This document shows, in pieces, positions 62,657 to 64,000 of a stretch of 64,000 nt of DNA (position 1 is the stretch's first letter; every line of letters begins with the position of its first letter). The notes below the pieces were generated by a model that was not told where the DNA came from, made no database searches, and worked only from the letters and a program-made list of their open reading frames with translations. This DNA comes from Emergencia sp. Its GTDB lineage: Bacteria > Bacillota > Clostridia > Peptostreptococcales > Anaerovoracaceae. The stretch lies in NCBI GenBank assembly GCA_022767345.1, contig JALEOD010000010.1:1-64000 (forward strand), read 5' to 3'. Made by a program: the position numbers and the translations under genes.

Positions 62657-63463
62657 ATGAAATTTGGAAGTATCGGCGCAAATATGAAATACAGCTATTC
62701 CAAGCTGATTCATGAGGCATTGGGGTATCCATGGAATCTCTGGTCGCTCAATGAAGCGGAGCTTAGGAAGCGTCTTGAAAAGAGAGATTTTGACGGTGCA
62801 TCTGTGACCATTCCATATAAACAGCTTGTCATGGAGTACTGCGACTACTTGACTCCTTTGGCGAAAGACATCGGTGCAGTCAACGTGCTTTATTTTGACA
62901 AAGAAAAAAGGCTTTGCGGGAGCAATACCGATTACACGGGATTTTTATATGCGATGGATCGTGCGGGAATTGAAATAAAGGGAAAGAAAGCGGTTATTTT
63001 GGGAAATGGGGCAACCTGCCAGACCATTAAAAAAGCCCTGAAAGACCGAGGCTCAGCATCGTTGATTGTGGCCTCAAGAAAGGGCGCGCAGGGCCAAGAG
63101 GAGGAGAAAGACGGAATTTCCTGCACCATTGTGGATTACCGGAAGCTGTTAGAACAGCACACAGATGCGGATTTGATTATAAATGCATCGCCTGTGGGCA
63201 TGCAGCCGGATACGGAGAAAAAACTTGTGAATCTTGAGGACTTTCCCGGGTGCAGCGGTGTCTTTGATGTTATCTACAATCCACCGCAGAGCGCACTGAT
63301 CAGACAGGCGGTATCGCTGGGCATTCCGGCATCAGGAGGCATTCCGATGCTGGTGGCACAGGGTACTGCCGCAGCGGAGCTTCTGATGGATAAACCGGGA
63401 TACTACGAAAAAGAAAATGAAAGACTGATAGAAATGCTTCGCAAAGAAGTAGAAGTAAAATAA
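62657..63463 (+). CDS. Shikimate dehydrogenase-family oxidoreductase
   Basis: The 268-residue protein has the AroE layout: YSYSKLIHE (variant of the substrate Ser motif), ASVTIPYKQ (with the catalytic Lys), SNTDYTGF (Asp), then the nucleotide fold with AVILGNGATCQTIKKAL and GGIPMLVAQG. GNGA replaces the usual GAGG loop, and the first motif differs from HSxSP, so the substrate may be quinate or another compound. The ATG at 62657 follows GGGAGGAAGTG. It stands 83 bases after proC and may be read from the same operon or on its own. Confidence 0.82.
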   Translation: MKFGSIGANMKYSYSKLIHEALGYPWNLWSLNEAELRKRLEKRDFDGASVTIPYKQLVMEYCDYLTPLAKDIGAVNVLYFDKEKRLCGSNTDYTGFLYAMDRAGIEIKGKKAVILGNGATCQTIKKALKDRGSASLIVASRKGAQGQEEEKDGISCTIVDYRKLLEQHTDADLIINASPVGMQPDTEKKLVNLEDFPGCSGVFDVIYNPPQSALIRQAVSLGIPASGGIPMLVAQGTAAAELLMDKPGYYEKENERLIEMLRKEVEVK

Positions 63464-63491
63464 TGCGAAGGGGCAGATTTAATTATGCAAA

Positions 63492-63536
63492 AACACCCGC
63501 AGAGAAGATATCATCATGACTCTGCGGGTGTTTTAT
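63492..63536 (+). terminator. Terminator after the shikimate dehydrogenase-like gene
   Basis: AACACCCGCAGAG (63492-63504) pairs perfectly with CTCTGCGGGTGTT (63520-63532), followed by TTATA. Confidence 0.85.
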
Positions 63537-63580
63537 ATGAGTTCTCTCGGAGGGCCTCGGCAGGATTTGAATAAAAAGCT

Positions 63581-63609
63581 GTGCCGAAGGACAGATTGTA
63601 TGATATAAT
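63581..63609 (+). promoter_or_regulatory. Candidate promoter of the DUF4869 gene
   Basis: TATAAT (63604-63609) has a weak -35 (GTGCCG at 63581-63586) 17 bases upstream; the ATG follows at 63641. Confidence 0.45.
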
Positions 63610-63640
63610 GACTCTAAGTAAGAAGAAATGAGGAATAAGT

Positions 63641-64000
63641 ATGTTGAAAATCGTATTTGGCGAGATCCCGAATTCCATCTATCATCCTCCGACTTATTTT
63701 GATAACCAGTATGAGGATGAGTGGATTACGGATCCATTGTCTGTAAGAATGATAAAAGACATCGACAAATCTGATGTAATAGGACCTCATCTGATTGAAA
63801 GTCCTGTGTTAGGACCGATTTCTGTGAAAGAAATATCCGGGGGAGTAAAAACCTTGATCCTCATGGCATTTGATGAAGGCGGTAAAATTTTTAACGCATC
63901 GGCTTGCGGAGATAATTGTGCAAAGTGGATCGTCGAAATTGGCAGGAGAAAAGATCTTACCATTAATTTGCATCATGTGATGGATTTCAGTGCAACAGAT
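63641..64000 (+). CDS. DUF4869 domain protein, partial at the right edge
   Basis: The frame is open from ATG 63641 to the window end (120 codons seen). It reads MLKIVFGEIPNSIYHPPTYF, then DEWITDPLSVRMIKDIDKSD, SPVLGPISVKEISGGVKTLI and NASACGDNCAKWI, the pattern of DUF4869 proteins of Clostridia. Such genes often lie beside a second small gene in accessory regions, which may be beyond the edge. Function unknown. Confidence 0.8.
   Translation, partial: MLKIVFGEIPNSIYHPPTYFDNQYEDEWITDPLSVRMIKDIDKSDVIGPHLIESPVLGPISVKEISGGVKTLILMAFDEGGKIFNASACGDNCAKWIVEIGRRKDLTINLHHVMDFSATD

Overview
The window is a chromosomal segment of an amino-acid-fermenting anaerobe of the Clostridia. The main evidence is a complete Rnf complex in clostridial order (rnfCDGEAB), phosphate butyryltransferase and butyrate kinase, a thiolase behind Rex-type redox boxes, AKP thiolase (ortA/ortB), an oxygen-sensitive glycyl radical enzyme, two sigma-54 activators and several peptide uptake operons. 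Placement near Anaerovoracaceae (Family XIII; Emergencia- or Ihubacter-like) is inference from gene content only.

Layout. 0-2 kb: 3' end of a group II intron, an Xre regulator and a gene-poor stretch with an array of GC-armed hairpins. 2-7 kb: Rnf operon. 7.3-17 kb: two paralogous PD-(D/E)XK-like proteins flank an IclR-type regulator, a dipeptide ABC operon and an M29 aminopeptidase. 17-19 kb: an Lsa/CplR-like ABC-F gene with a leader-peptide attenuator. 19-22.5 kb: a PAS/HTH regulator divergent from ptb-buk, then tRNA-Val. 22.7-30.2 kb: a RocR-like sigma-54 activator and a sigma-54 operon with two deiminase-family paralogues, an M28 peptidase and an NhaC antiporter. 30.3-33.5 kb: a TGACAAA repeat region, then sirtuin-surE-DUF2156. 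33.6-36.8 kb: thiolase, then three gene fragments around one hypothetical gene. 36.9-47.5 kb: AraC-type regulator, a second peptide ABC operon with a beta-lactamase-fold hydrolase and a D-aminoacylase, and azlCD. 47.8-63.5 kb: a PAS sigma-54 activator and three operons with near-perfect -24/-12 promoters (MutL-like ATPase/fused B12 mutase/EamA; racemase/MFS; GRE activase/GRE/ortA/ortB/proC). A shikimate dehydrogenase-like gene and a partial DUF4869 gene end the window.

How it fits together. The most informative unit is 47.8-62.6 kb. A proline racemase-family epimerase, a HypD/HplG-like glycyl radical enzyme and OrtAB suggest that hydroxyproline is epimerised, its ring opened to 2-amino-4-ketopentanoate, and the product cleaved to acetyl-CoA and alanine. 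A one-polypeptide glutamate-mutase-like B12 enzyme with its own MutL-type partner appears to be under the same regulator, and its substrate is unknown. Acetyl-CoA could feed thiolase and ptb-buk, with Rnf recycling ferredoxin and NADH.

Separately, three intergenic elements (8.1, 22.1 and 47.6 kb) each carry four TGCATATTTT/AAAATATGCA hairpins. Their start-to-start spacings are 42, 52, 83, 93 and 103 bp, close to whole helical turns. A related array with different arm sequence lies at 1.2-1.5 kb. This is the least explained structure in the window.
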